A stretch of 64,000 nt of DNA from Streptococcus hyointestinalis (GCF_900459405.1 NZ_UHFN01000007.1:1302001-1366000), one strand, 5' to 3'. Numbered from the stretch's first letter, positions 19,114 through 28,477 are shown. Translations and numbers: made by a program. Notes: generated by a model not told the origin, from the letters alone.

Positions 19114-20046
19114 TTACGACTTTTGACTATTTTTTTTCCAATTTAGTGTAAATTCTCTATCTTTTTCGAGCTGTAGTACTAATTCATCAATTCCTGAAAA
19201 TTTAATCATTTCACGAATTTTATCCAACCAGATAATCTCGATAGTCTCACCGTAAATGTCTTCTGAAAAATCAAAGAGATGGGCTTCTAACCTTAACTCT
19301 GTTCCACCAAAAGTGACATTTTTTCCGACACTGGTCATGGCATCATAGAGCTTACCTGCCACACGCACCTTGGTCACATAAACCCCGTCTGCTGGCAGAA
19401 AAGTTCTATCAATCGGTGCGAGATTGGCTGTTGGAAAACCGATGGTACGCCCTCTAGCATCTCCATGCACTACGATACCTCGTGTCGAAAAAGGATAGCC
19501 TAAGAGCTTATTTGCCTGTGCAACTTGCCCATCGGCAATCAACTTTCGGATACGAGTGGAGCTGATCTTGCTCCCGTCCTCTGACACTTGCGGGATAGTG
19601 TAGACCGCACCGTCAAAATTTCTAGCCAGATAATCACTATTAGTGCGGTTATGTCCAAACTTATAATCAAAGCCCACAACAACAGCCTTGGCATTTAACC
19701 CTTTTATAAACTGCTTGATAAAATCATCTGAGGAAATATGTGAAAAAGCGGTGGTAAAGTCTGTCAGATATAGCCTATCTACGCCATACTCTGCAAACTT
19801 TTCATAGCGTTTTTCAGGATAGGTCAGATGATTGAGTAAGTCAGGGTGAAATTTAGCAAAAGCTAGCTGAGGGCTCTCATGAAAGGTCAGCACAACAATT
19901 TTGAATTGCTCTTTTTGCGCAATCTCCCTTGCCTTATCAAACAAAGCCTTGTGTCCTCTATGAAGACCATCAAAATAACCAAGCACAAGAACAGTCTCGT
20001 CTGCTCCATCAAGCTGACTGTAGTGCGTCACGTTATAAATTTCCAT
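19114..20046 (-). CDS. ribF: Bifunctional riboflavin kinase/FAD synthetase
   Basis: Converts riboflavin to FMN and FMN to FAD. The 310-aa protein has the adenylyltransferase domain first (GYFDGLHRGHKALF near residue 23, SSTRIRKLI near 160) and the flavokinase domain after (GRTIGFPTANL near 200, GVYVTKV, LEAHLFDF near 265). It starts 12 nt after truB, so they share a transcript. Usual length. Confidence 0.95.
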   Translation of the reverse strand: MEIYNVTHYSQLDGADETVLVLGYFDGLHRGHKALFDKAREIAQKEQFKIVVLTFHESPQLAFAKFHPDLLNHLTYPEKRYEKFAEYGVDRLYLTDFTTAFSHISSDDFIKQFIKGLNAKAVVVGFDYKFGHNRTNSDYLARNFDGAVYTIPQVSEDGSKISSTRIRKLIADGQVAQANKLLGYPFSTRGIVVHGDARGRTIGFPTANLAPIDRTFLPADGVYVTKVRVAGKLYDAMTSVGKNVTFGGTELRLEAHLFDFSEDIYGETIEIIWLDKIREMIKFSGIDELVLQLEKDREFTLNWKKNSQKS

Positions 20047-20058
20047 CGTTGCTCTTTT

Positions 20059-20943
20059 CTATATCAATACTTTTTTCGGCTTGTACTGCTGACCATCTCG
20101 TCTCTCTAAGATGGCAATGACCTTGTCCTTATAAAAAGCCGCTATCAAGTCAGCGTCCTCAGAAAGCCTAATGGAGCGCCCAAAGGACACATCTTCTTTC
20201 TGCGCTTGATCGAGCTCACATCTAGGAAGGTCGAGAACGCCGTACTCTATTGGCAATAAAAAGCTCATGTCATTTTGCTCTACCTTATCCGCTAGCTGAG
20301 AGAGTGTCAGCGCATCCTCTAGGTGCAATCCCGCCGAAGCCGTACGGGTCAGGTGTGACATGTGGCTGCTATAGCCTAACTTAGCCCCTAAGTCCACTGC
20401 CAAAGTCCTAACGTACGTGCCCTTACTGCAGGCAACTCGAAAACGAAGACGACAGCACTCACCATCAAACTCTAGGGGGCTTGTGCGGGTAAAACTGTGA
20501 ATGGTCACTTGGCGCTGTGGACGCTCAACAGTCTGCCCAGCCCGTGCATACTCATAAAGCTTTTTGCCGTTGACCTTAACAGCAGAGTACATAGGAGGAA
20601 TCTGCGTGATGTCGCCAACCAAAGAAGCAATCGCTTCATCAACTTCTGCTTCTGAGAGTTCCTTTGATACAGGCGTTTTAGCAACAAGCTCACCACTACT
20701 GTCTTCTGTGGTCGTTGAAAAGCCGAGTGTCACTTCCCCCTCATAGACTTTCCCGCTATCTGTCATGTACTCTAAAACCCGTGTCGCCTTACCGACAGCA
20801 ATCGGCAAAACACCCACTACATCTGGATCCAGCGTTCCTCCATGCCCAATCTTTTTTTCCCTTAATAAGCGACGCAAACGAAACACCGCATCATGCGACG
20901 TCATCCCCGCTTCTTTCTTTAAATTGATAATACCTGTAATCAT
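20059..20943 (-). CDS. truB: tRNA pseudouridine-55 synthase
   Basis: Makes pseudouridine in the T-loop of tRNAs. The 294-aa product begins [13 protein letters not shown] and has the catalytic segment [21 protein letters not shown] with the nucleophilic aspartate, plus [15 protein letters not shown]. Although the frame is open for 12 more codons, the ATG at 20943 matches the family's N-terminus. No Shine-Dalgarno sequence precedes it; a strong promoter ends seven bases upstream, so the mRNA is probably leaderless. First gene of truB-ribF(-spxA1). Confidence 0.94.
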   Translation of the reverse strand: MITGIINLKKEAGMTSHDAVFRLRRLLREKKIGHGGTLDPDVVGVLPIAVGKATRVLEYMTDSGKVYEGEVTLGFSTTTEDSSGELVAKTPVSKELSEAEVDEAIASLVGDITQIPPMYSAVKVNGKKLYEYARAGQTVERPQRQVTIHSFTRTSPLEFDGECCRLRFRVACSKGTYVRTLAVDLGAKLGYSSHMSHLTRTASAGLHLEDALTLSQLADKVEQNDMSFLLPIEYGVLDLPRCELDQAQKEDVSFGRSIRLSEDADLIAAFYKDKVIAILERRDGQQYKPKKVLI

Positions 20944-20950
20944 AATTACT

Positions 20951-20979
20951 ATTATAACAAGAATTAGACAGAATGACAA
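20951..20979 (-). promoter_or_regulatory. truB-ribF promoter, leaderless architecture
   Basis: On the minus strand TTGTCA at 20979-20974, exactly 17 bp, then TATAAT at 20956-20951 with TG one base upstream. The ATG of truB begins 8 nt after the last base of the -10 box, which is where transcription would start. Confidence 0.75.
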
Positions 20980-21020
20980 AACCCAGCTTGAATAACTTCA
21001 AACTGAGTTGACTATACTTT

Positions 21021-21932
21021 TTATTTAGAGGTGATAGGAATATCTTTTTTACGCAAAAAACTACTCACGTTTCTCTTTAATCGTTGATAACGTTGTTGGG
21101 TATTAGGATTGCTGCCGAGGTAGGTTAGATTGACAGGAATAGCTTTTGAAATATCCAACGATATGCCATATAAGTCAAATTGATCCCTTGCTAAGTCTAT
21201 AAATTTCCCGTCTATCTTATTAAAATAATGACTTCCACCATCACTTGTTTTAAGGTTATAAATCTCACCACCCAAATAGTCTTTAACAACCATCGCAGTC
21301 ACAGCGCACTGCCCATATGTAGGGTCGCTGTTAATATCGAATAACTCGTCGTCTTGACTGATTGGATAAGCTGTTTCTTTTTCCCATGAGTGTAAAAGCG
21401 CTTCAAATAAATCATTTAAAGAATCTTCCAGGTCTTTCACCTGTTGTTCTTTGTAAAATGTAAGTGGACGTCCAGAATTGGTATAGTAGATATTTTTGGT
21501 ATCTTTGCTCCCAGCACAGAGCTTTAGAAAAGCGGTAAATTGCCAAATAGCATTCTCATCTAACTCTAAGGAATAATACTGTTCCATCAAACCATCTAGA
21601 TACGGATAAAGACGTATTTCAACTACCTTGCCCCATAACTCTGGTTTTAAGATAAAAACGACATCGGGTTCTAAAAAATGAATTTCCTTATCTTCTTCCA
21701 GCTCATCTGACATCAAGCAATGTATCTGCTGAATCAAATATAGTACTTCATCTGCTGTTACAATTGTACAAGACGATTCTATATTGACATAGCGATTTTT
21801 TATTCGACAAACAGAATGCAGAAAAATCGTTTCCGTGGAAATTTTATGTTGGTATTGCACAAAAGGCTCTAGCTCAAATGTAAAATGAGTATCCTCTTCA
21901 ATGATTTTTTGAAAGTTAATTATATTTCCCAT
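21021..21932 (-). CDS. Two-domain protein: WapI-immunity-like N-terminus, YunG-like C-terminus
   Basis: About 303 aa from the ATG at 21932 (a TTG 15 codons upstream is also open but lacks a ribosome site). The first ~170 residues resemble small immunity-type proteins of the WapI group: acidic, mixed alpha/beta, no catalytic motif visible. From about residue 195 the sequence DPTYGQCAVTAMVVKDYLGG, GGSHYFNK and FIDLARDQF matches YunG-family proteins, with Cys209, His235 and Asp246 in the order of a papain-like triad. No signal peptide or membrane segment. It stands alone between galE and truB. Domain names are from memory; function is unknown. Confidence 0.55.
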   Translation of the reverse strand: MGNIINFQKIIEEDTHFTFELEPFVQYQHKISTETIFLHSVCRIKNRYVNIESSCTIVTADEVLYLIQQIHCLMSDELEEDKEIHFLEPDVVFILKPELWGKVVEIRLYPYLDGLMEQYYSLELDENAIWQFTAFLKLCAGSKDTKNIYYTNSGRPLTFYKEQQVKDLEDSLNDLFEALLHSWEKETAYPISQDDELFDINSDPTYGQCAVTAMVVKDYLGGEIYNLKTSDGGSHYFNKIDGKFIDLARDQFDLYGISLDISKAIPVNLTYLGSNPNTQQRYQRLKRNVSSFLRKKDIPITSK

Positions 21933-22027
21933 ATCCTGTCCACCATCTAAATACAATAGATAGCATGTACTTAACAAACATACTGTCTATTGTATTCCAA
22001 AATCACGATAATAGTATATATTTCGTT

Positions 22028-23047
22028 TTAATTATCGAAACCATTAGGGTGTTTACTTTGCCAACGCCAAGCATCTTGACACATTTCCTTGATAGAAAAT
22101 GCAGCTTGCCATCCTAATTCTTCTTTAGCTTTACTAGGATCAGCATAACAACTTGCTATATCACCTGGACGACGTGAAACAATACGATAAGGAATCTGAT
22201 GTCCTACAACATTTTCCATATTAGTGATAATTTCTAGAACAGAGTATCCCTGCCCAGTCCCTAAGTTATAGATGTTTAGTCCTGAATTAGGCGCTAATTT
22301 TTTCATAGCTGCTACATGCCCACGTGCTAAATCCATTACATGAATATAATCACGAACTCCTGTACCATCTGGAGTTGGGTAATCATTTCCAAAAACCTGT
22401 ACTTCTTTTAGTTTTCCTACTGCTACTTGTGTTACATAAGGGAGTAAGTTATTAGGAATACCATTTGGATTTTCACCTAAATCACCACTAGTATGAGCCC
22501 CAATAGGATTAAAATAACGTAGTAATACGATATTCCAAGTAGAGTCTGCCTTATAGAGATCTTTTAAAATTTCCTCTGTCATCAATTTTGTACGACCATA
22601 AGGATTAGTGACAGATAAAGGAAAATCTTCTAAGATTGGCACAGTATGAGGATCACCATAAACTGTAGCAGATGAACTAAAAATTAAGTTCTTACATTGA
22701 ACTTGCTCCATCACCTTCAATAAAGATAAGAGACCACCAATGTTATTATCATAATATTGAAGAGGTATCTGCGTAGATTCCCCGACTGCTTTAAGAGCAG
22801 CAAAATGGATAACTCCTGTTGGTTTTTCCTTTTCAAAAATCGAAAACAAGATATCCTCATCACGGATATCCTCCTGGTAAAAAGGAATCTTTTTACCTGT
22901 AATATGTTCAACAACTTCTAAACTTTTAGAGCTACTATTAACTAAATTATCGACTACTACCACTTCGTGACCCGCATCCAATAACTCTATTACAGTATGA
23001 GATCCTATAAAGCCTGCTCCGCCCGTTACTAATATTTTTTCTGTCAT
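22028..23047 (-). CDS. galE: UDP-glucose 4-epimerase
   Basis: Interconverts UDP-glucose and UDP-galactose, here presumably supplying the polysaccharide pathway. The 339-aa extended SDR has the NAD-binding GGAGFIGSH, the catalytic SSSATVYG and YGRTK (Tyr-x-x-x-Lys), and the C-terminal RPGDIASCYADPSKA typical of GalE. It is the last gene of the polysaccharide operon in transcription order, 103 bp after the SDR gene. Length is normal. Confidence 0.94.
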   Translation of the reverse strand: MTEKILVTGGAGFIGSHTVIELLDAGHEVVVVDNLVNSSSKSLEVVEHITGKKIPFYQEDIRDEDILFSIFEKEKPTGVIHFAALKAVGESTQIPLQYYDNNIGGLLSLLKVMEQVQCKNLIFSSSATVYGDPHTVPILEDFPLSVTNPYGRTKLMTEEILKDLYKADSTWNIVLLRYFNPIGAHTSGDLGENPNGIPNNLLPYVTQVAVGKLKEVQVFGNDYPTPDGTGVRDYIHVMDLARGHVAAMKKLAPNSGLNIYNLGTGQGYSVLEIITNMENVVGHQIPYRIVSRRPGDIASCYADPSKAKEELGWQAAFSIKEMCQDAWRWQSKHPNGFDN

Positions 23048-23150
23048 TTAAACTCCTTCTTTCTAGATATTCTTCATTTTCTAACGTAAAAATCACTGAG
23101 AAAACACCAATTCGATAACTTAGACTAAATTTTAACTTTCAGACACACTA

Positions 23151-24194
23151 TCAAAACCTAGGTTCCTTCATCATCTCAACCGTCTGAGAAAGACCTTCTT
23201 CTAAATCAAAACCAGCCTTCCAACCGAGTTGCACTATTTTTTGGGTATCTAAAAGTGCCTTTGTAGCTGTTGAATAGCCTGCTCGCTCAGCTTCACTCGG
23301 TAAATCAAAAATGACCTTAGTTCCTGCTATATCCGCTAAGTGTTGTGCTAAATCTTTCAAACGAATATCATCTGTTGCAATATTGTATGCTTCTCCATTT
23401 TCACCTAGTAAAAATAGATAAAGTAATGCCGATACCGCATCAGCAACATAGGCATAAGAAAAATATTGATTACCTTCACTCTTCAGTACGATATCTTCAC
23501 TGTGGACTGCTTTTTTGATAAATTGAGAAAGGGCTTTCGAGTCATCTGCCAAAAGTGTTGGACCATAGACACGAGATAGACGTGCAATCACTACATCCAC
23601 ATCTTTCTGGGCTCGATAGGCTTGACATAGAGCCTCTGCTGCTCGCTTACTCTCTGGATATCCTGCTCGCAAAGTATTACTATCAATATACCCACAGTAA
23701 TGCTCGTCAAACTTGTCTACATCACCACGATTTTCACCATAAACTTCCACAGTAGAAGCCAACATAAAACGACAAGATCTATACTGACTTGCTAATTCTA
23801 GCAGATATTGAGTTCCTAAAATATTACTCGTCACTGTCTCAATAGGTATTCTTGCATAATCTAGTGGATGGGTCGTACTCGCTAAATGTAGAATATAATC
23901 AACCCGTTCCAAGTTATGATGGAATGGCTGCGTGATATCATGAACTAAAAAATGGAAGTTTTGATGTCCCCAATGGTTGACAAAGCGTTTTTGCGCCTTT
24001 GTCTCGCTACGACCTAGCGCATATATCGTAAGATTTAAGCGATGTTCTGTGTTCAGATACATGAGGACATCAATCATAAATGTACCAATCATGCCTGTCG
24101 CTCCTGAAATCACGATTGTCTTATCTGTAAAACGTGACCAATCATATGATAAGTCTGCAATCTTCTTAACTGTTTTTTGATACAAATCAGCCAT
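23151..24194 (-). CDS. NAD-dependent epimerase/dehydratase (SDR), polysaccharide locus
   Basis: A 347-aa extended short-chain dehydrogenase with GATGMIGT near residue 31, STVEVYG and YPESK as the catalytic Tyr/Lys pair, and a sugar-nucleotide-binding C-terminal domain. It lies 50 bp after the IspD-like cytidylyltransferase gene, and the pairing suggests modification of a CDP-linked sugar or alditol. It is not the zinc-type TarJ dehydrogenase that partners TarI in ribitol synthesis. The precise reaction is not known. Confidence 0.75.
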   Translation of the reverse strand: MADLYQKTVKKIADLSYDWSRFTDKTIVISGATGMIGTFMIDVLMYLNTEHRLNLTIYALGRSETKAQKRFVNHWGHQNFHFLVHDITQPFHHNLERVDYILHLASTTHPLDYARIPIETVTSNILGTQYLLELASQYRSCRFMLASTVEVYGENRGDVDKFDEHYCGYIDSNTLRAGYPESKRAAEALCQAYRAQKDVDVVIARLSRVYGPTLLADDSKALSQFIKKAVHSEDIVLKSEGNQYFSYAYVADAVSALLYLFLLGENGEAYNIATDDIRLKDLAQHLADIAGTKVIFDLPSEAERAGYSTATKALLDTQKIVQLGWKAGFDLEEGLSQTVEMMKEPRF

Positions 24195-24244
24195 CTGCTC
24201 TCCTCATCTTGAAAAACCTAGCTCTAAACGTGCTAGGTATTCTA

Positions 24245-24967
24245 TCATTTTAACCAATCTGCTTTTTCTGCCTTGATATGCGCTTTAAAAATATCCAAAT
24301 CTTCACGAGTTGTCAACTTGATATTTTTATCAGAACCCGCAGCAAAATGCAGGGTTTCACCCAACTCTACCATCATGGTATTGGTATAAGAAGAACCAGA
24401 AATACCGATATTTTCTGCAAAAGCCTTCTCATAACCCCAAAGTAGCTTACCAAGCGAATAAGCCTGTGGTGTGGACACACGACGTAAGGTTTCACGTGGA
24501 ATATACTGTTTTGTTGTACTTTCATCCAGCTCATTGACAACAAAAATCTGCTCATTATAAGGCAAGGATGTTACCGCATTTCCATATTTTTTAGCTTTGA
24601 CAATCACATCATTTAGTACAAAGTCATCTACTAACGGTCTGATACCATCATGAATGATAATCGTATCATCTTCTTCACACTTATCACGAAGATTGTAAAC
24701 ACCATTGCGGATAGACTCCTGACCTGTTGCGCCACCTTTGACAACCCATTTCAATTTGGTAATGCCAAACTGCTTAGCATAAGCACGCAGAATATCCTCC
24801 CAACCATCAATACAAACCACCTCAATCGCATCAATATCTGGGTGCTTTTGAAAAGCCTCCAAAGTATAAATAAGGATAGGTTTGTCATTCACATTGATAA
24901 ACTGTTTGGGAATTTCTTGCCCCATACGACTACCAACACCACCAGCGATAATAATTGCAATATTCAT
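24245..24967 (-). CDS. IspD/TarI-like cytidylyltransferase
   Basis: A 240-aa nucleotidyltransferase with the CTP-binding IIIAGGVGSRMGQEIPKQF at the start, GGATGQESIRNG near residue 80 and IHDGIRPLVDD near 105. Streptococci make isoprenoids by the mevalonate route, so MEP cytidylylation is unlikely; the context points to making a CDP-activated alditol or sugar for the polysaccharide, as with TarI or Bcs1. ATG at 24967 overlaps nothing; the GT14 remnant ends 12 bp upstream. Confidence 0.75.
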   Translation of the reverse strand: MNIAIIIAGGVGSRMGQEIPKQFINVNDKPILIYTLEAFQKHPDIDAIEVVCIDGWEDILRAYAKQFGITKLKWVVKGGATGQESIRNGVYNLRDKCEEDDTIIIHDGIRPLVDDFVLNDVIVKAKKYGNAVTSLPYNEQIFVVNELDESTTKQYIPRETLRRVSTPQAYSLGKLLWGYEKAFAENIGISGSSYTNTMMVELGETLHFAAGSDKNIKLTTREDLDIFKAHIKAEKADWLK

Positions 24968-24979
24968 TAGAGTACCTTT

Positions 24980-25231
24980 CTATTTGTCTAAGTTGTTAGA
25001 GATGTAACTTTTTAACTGTGGAAAACGATCTAAATCAAATTTTATGGAAAACAGATGCCCTAATGCCTTCCCATTTTCTAACTACTCAATATCCCTTACT
25101 GATTCTGTCCAAGTATAAGGAGAACCATCCCACCAATTGATATATCCCAGATTTCCCTGTATGTCATTAGGGTTATCAGTTGTCCCTACCTTATAGTATA
25201 CTTTATCTAACATACCGTATTTTTTCATCAT
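24980..25231 (-). pseudogene. Remnant of a core-2/I-branching (GT14-like) glycosyltransferase
   Basis: A stretch that reads MMKKYGMLDKVYYKVG, LGYINWWDGSPYTW and ESVRDIE, then an in-frame TAG at 25082-25084, then LENGKALGHLFSIKFD to a final TAG at 24980. The YINW...GSPYT and LFSIKFD segments resemble the C-terminal region of core-2/I-branching GlcNAc transferases. The catalytic N-terminal part is absent and the stop codon splits what remains. The family match is from pattern memory only. It lies between wzy and the cytidylyltransferase. Confidence 0.5.
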
Positions 25232-25242
25232 CCCGGTAACTT

Positions 25243-26127
25243 TTATACTCTTGATGATTCATATATATTCCAACTGTTACTATCCCATATAAATAAAATA
25301 ATTAAAATTGGTAAATAGTTATAAGTTGTTATTGTTACCGCATATAAATATAAAAATAAAATAGTAAACAGTAACTGGTTCATACTTTTTTGAACAATCA
25401 TATTAGTTATTCCTTTAAAAATAGGAAGTATATAAACTGAGAAAATTAGTACTCCCCCTTGTGCCAGTATAGTCATCACCGAGTTACTGAATCCTCTGTT
25501 CCATATACGCCACATTCCCATTTTTGCAGTAAGTGGAGCTACATTACCGTAACCATACCCAAAAACAGGTCTCTCAAGCCATGTTTTAAACCCGATGATA
25601 AAATCATCTATGCGTATCTGACCTGATCCTACCGTATCCAAGCGAGTATTTAATAAATAAGTAATTAAAAATAATCCTACAATAAAAGATAACGGTAGTA
25701 ATAGTAACTTGACCAATTGAATTACTACTGTACTCTTCTTAAAGGTCATTATCAGATAAAAAGCTACTATTACCAGTAAAACCATTCCTGTAGTGGAGAA
25801 TGATGTAAGAATTGTTAAACTAAACAACAGTATAACCCATAAACGAGGGGTTTTATAAAAGAATACTTCAACTAGTAGTGCTATCGAAAAATGGAAAGAA
25901 GCCATTGGTGCTTCTGTAAAAATAGCAGTATTTCTAATAAAATGTTTTCCGAAAATACTGATACCTTGAGTCTCAAAATAAAGATTATAATAATTTGGAA
26001 ACGTCGTAAAACTTTGGTTTAACTTACTAACCCAAGTAGATGTTATCGTACCTGTTCTATTAATAATTCCAAGTTGGGTTCCAAAAAACCAGAAAAAAAG
26101 GGAGATAAAAGAAATACAAAGAATAAT
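25243..26127 (-). pseudogene. wzy: Polysaccharide polymerase Wzy, C-terminal part
   Basis: Hydrophobic reading frame of 294 codons with several membrane segments and the large-loop sequence QGISIFGKHF, RPVFGYGYGNVAPL and RNTAIFTEAPM, typical of O-antigen ligase/polymerase-type proteins. It begins immediately after one copy of the IS982 target duplication. Joined to the part at 27098-27475, in the same frame after removing the IS and one duplication, it makes a single membrane protein of about 420 aa. Without an upstream start this part would begin, if translated at all, at an internal ATG (25905). Confidence 0.8.
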
Positions 26128-26135
26128 ATTCTTAT
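26128..26135. repeat. IS982 target-site duplication, left copy
   Basis: ATTCTTAT, identical to 27098-27105 on the other side of the element. Confidence 0.95.
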
Positions 26136-27097
26136 ACCCATGGTGCTAGTTGATTTCAAAATACAATAAAAAGCCCAAAAGGACTATACTGTAAGTGTTC
26201 AAACAAACAGGAGGTTAGTCCAAATGAGCCACTTACAGTATACCGCTAAATCCCATCACTTACAATGGAATATCCAAAAATTATCAAAACTTTGTTATCA
26301 GCTATATCGTGATTATTGCCCCGAATCCTTCAAACATCGGAGAAATGTTAACTTATCTAAGGTTTCAGACCAATCTCTACTAGTCTTACTTCTCTTACAA
26401 GCTGAACTAGGTATTACATCCCAACGGCATTTCTATCGTATCTGTCAACTCTTTCCTTGCGGTCGTCTCCTTGAAAGAAGTCGTTTTAATCGACGAGCAA
26501 GGCAATTGATTTGGTTAGTCCAAATGATTCGACAAGCAATGAATGCTCGAATTTCTCCAGATACCATTGTTATCATAGACAGTTTTCCTTTGCCACTGTG
26601 TCAACCTGTCCGTAATCACAGAGCTCGTATTTTTGATGGACTGGCAGACATTGGCTACAATGCCTCAAAGCGGCTATGGTTCTATGGGTTCAAGGTTCAC
26701 ATGCTGGTCACTTTGTCAGGCTATATTCTGAACTATGTTGTGACACCAGCATCTGTTTACGATATTAGAGCTGTCAATGACTTACTAGAAAATTGTCATC
26801 ATCCATATATTTTAGCTGATATGGGCTATCTTAGTCGTGAGCTTAGAGATAATTTGGAGCAGAAAGGTTATCATCTTTGGACTCCTCTGCGTCAAAATAT
26901 GGCAGGTGCTAAGCAACATAACCATTGGAAACTAATGGCTATGAGGAGGACTATTGAGACACGATTTTCAGAACTTTGCGCTCTTTTCAATGTGGAGCAA
27001 ACTCTAGCCAGAGGAACAACAGGATTGCAATTGAGAATAGAGCAAGTCGTACTAGCCTATAATTTGAGATATTTTGAAATCAACTAGCACCACGGGT
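26136..27097 (+). mobile_element. IS982-family insertion sequence in wzy
   Basis: Length 962 bp. Terminal inverted repeats of 22 bp with one mismatch: the left end starts ACCCATGGTGCTAGTT, the right end read inward starts ACCCGTGGTGCTAGTT. Flanked by a perfect 8-bp duplication. It contains one intact transposase gene, oriented against the polysaccharide operon. Confidence 0.95.
26224..27087 (+). CDS. IS982-family transposase (intact)
   Basis: DDE transposase of 287 aa with the family segments VIIDSFPLPLCQ, FYGFKVHMLVTLSG, ILADMGYLSRELRDNL and MRRTIETRFSELCALF in order, giving the acidic catalytic residues. ATG at 26224 follows AGGAGG. The stop lies 10 bp from the end of the element. No disruption, so it may be active. 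Confidence 0.93.
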   Translation: MSHLQYTAKSHHLQWNIQKLSKLCYQLYRDYCPESFKHRRNVNLSKVSDQSLLVLLLLQAELGITSQRHFYRICQLFPCGRLLERSRFNRRARQLIWLVQMIRQAMNARISPDTIVIIDSFPLPLCQPVRNHRARIFDGLADIGYNASKRLWFYGFKVHMLVTLSGYILNYVVTPASVYDIRAVNDLLENCHHPYILADMGYLSRELRDNLEQKGYHLWTPLRQNMAGAKQHNHWKLMAMRRTIETRFSELCALFNVEQTLARGTTGLQLRIEQVVLAYNLRYFEIN

Positions 27098-27475
27098 ATT
27101 CTTATATTTAATTAATAAATCACGCCTATTTTGCTCAATTGTTGCAAAATAATTAAACACTAACAAAACTACTGAAACTATAAATTTTGCTAGACCTGCT
27201 ATATTGTAGGATGTAGCTATATACCAAATAACACCTACTGATATTACAAAAAGAGAGACAAAGCTAGCAATACGTAATCCCTTTATACTTAATGGCATAG
27301 TCACTATTCTTATAAAGGTGGTAATAAATAGACCTACCAATAAAAATAGATTAAAATTTGAATCTGGGACGCTCATCCAAACAGAACGACATTCTAAAAC
27401 CAATATGCCTGCTAGTATATAAGTAACAATATGGTTTATAAATTGCATATTGTTGAAGTTTTGTTTCATCATCAT
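27098..27475 (-). pseudogene. wzy: Polysaccharide polymerase Wzy, N-terminal part
   Basis: 126 native codons with four hydrophobic segments (for example YILAGILVLE, FLLVGLFITTFI, ASFVSLFVISVGVIWY). The frame runs into the IS982 end and stops after five foreign residues (TRGAS). The last native residues, LLIKYKN, join directly to IILCISFIS of the C-terminal part. ATG at 27475, 18 bp after the GT2 gene, without a strong ribosome site; coupling to the upstream gene is likely. Confidence 0.82.
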
Positions 27476-27493
27476 AAAATTATTTTTCTATTT

Positions 27494-28477
27494 TTAATGC
27501 CTAGACACTTTACTTAAGGTAGAAAATAAAAATGGAAATTTCAGTAATAATTTTCTTTTCTTACCTATTACTTGCTGTGAAAATGCGTTATCTTTATCTT
27601 TGACTAATCTTTCAAATTTTAGAAATTCTTGCTTAGCTTCATCAGAATTAGTCATTGACAAATAAATGTTTGTATTAATTGCCAAAAGTTCTAATATTTT
27701 ATTAAAAACCTTATCTTTACGAATAGGAGTCAATCCTTTTTCATTAGCTAGATAAAAGTCAATTAAAGACATAATGACATTTTCATGCATCTTGCGATTT
27801 TTGATATAGCTTGCCATGCTTACACTTTGAGTTGCACTGCCTAATCTATACCTGTATACTGGTAGTTCAAAATAAGATATTGTTTTAAGATATGGGATAG
27901 GATAAACGTTATACTCCCAGTCGACATAAAACATCTTTTCATCAATTGTGATATTGTGAGACTGCAAGATAGAGGTCTTAATCGTGATTGCGTGCATAAC
28001 AGGTAAAGTCTCAGTCATTGCTAGGTAATCATCATAGTCCAAGCTCTCTCTGTATTTTATTCCTGTAAATAGATGTTTAATAGCTTCTTGATTTTTGTCC
28101 ATATAAACATCATAGTAAGGAGACACAACCATATCATCATTAGCTTCTTGTAAATATCTAATAAGCTTTTCAAAATTTTGTGTGTCTACCCAATCATCAG
28201 CATCCACGACTTTGAAGTATTTTCCTGTTGCAATCTTACTTCCAGCGTTAATTGTAGACCCATGACCTCCATTGGGCTTATCTACAATTTTAACAGTCTC
28301 AGGATAGTTTTGCTCTAATTGCTTAGCTACTTCTAATGTATTATCTTGAGATCCGTCATTGACAATAATCAACTCCAGCAACTCCCTATTTTTTATAGAA
28401 AGTAAACTAGGCATAGTCTCAAGTAAATAGGGTGCTGCATTATAAGACGGTACAACAACGCTTAAAATTTTATCCAA
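27494..28477 (-). CDS. Glycosyltransferase family 2
   Basis: A 327-aa GT-A enzyme: SVVVPSYNAAPYLLETM at the N-terminus, IIVNDGSQDNT near residue 38, KPNGGHGSTINAG near 66 and the metal-binding VVDADDW near 92. It would add one sugar to the repeating unit on the lipid carrier at the inner membrane face; donor and acceptor are not predictable. The start is TTG at 28477 behind AGAGG. Its upstream neighbour survives only as a 34-codon remnant. Confidence 0.85.
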   Translation of the reverse strand: MDKILSVVVPSYNAAPYLLETMPSLLSIKNRELLELIIVNDGSQDNTLEVAKQLEQNYPETVKIVDKPNGGHGSTINAGSKIATGKYFKVVDADDWVDTQNFEKLIRYLQEANDDMVVSPYYDVYMDKNQEAIKHLFTGIKYRESLDYDDYLAMTETLPVMHAITIKTSILQSHNITIDEKMFYVDWEYNVYPIPYLKTISYFELPVYRYRLGSATQSVSMASYIKNRKMHENVIMSLIDFYLANEKGLTPIRKDKVFNKILELLAINTNIYLSMTNSDEAKQEFLKFERLVKDKDNAFSQQVIGKKRKLLLKFPFLFSTLSKVSRH

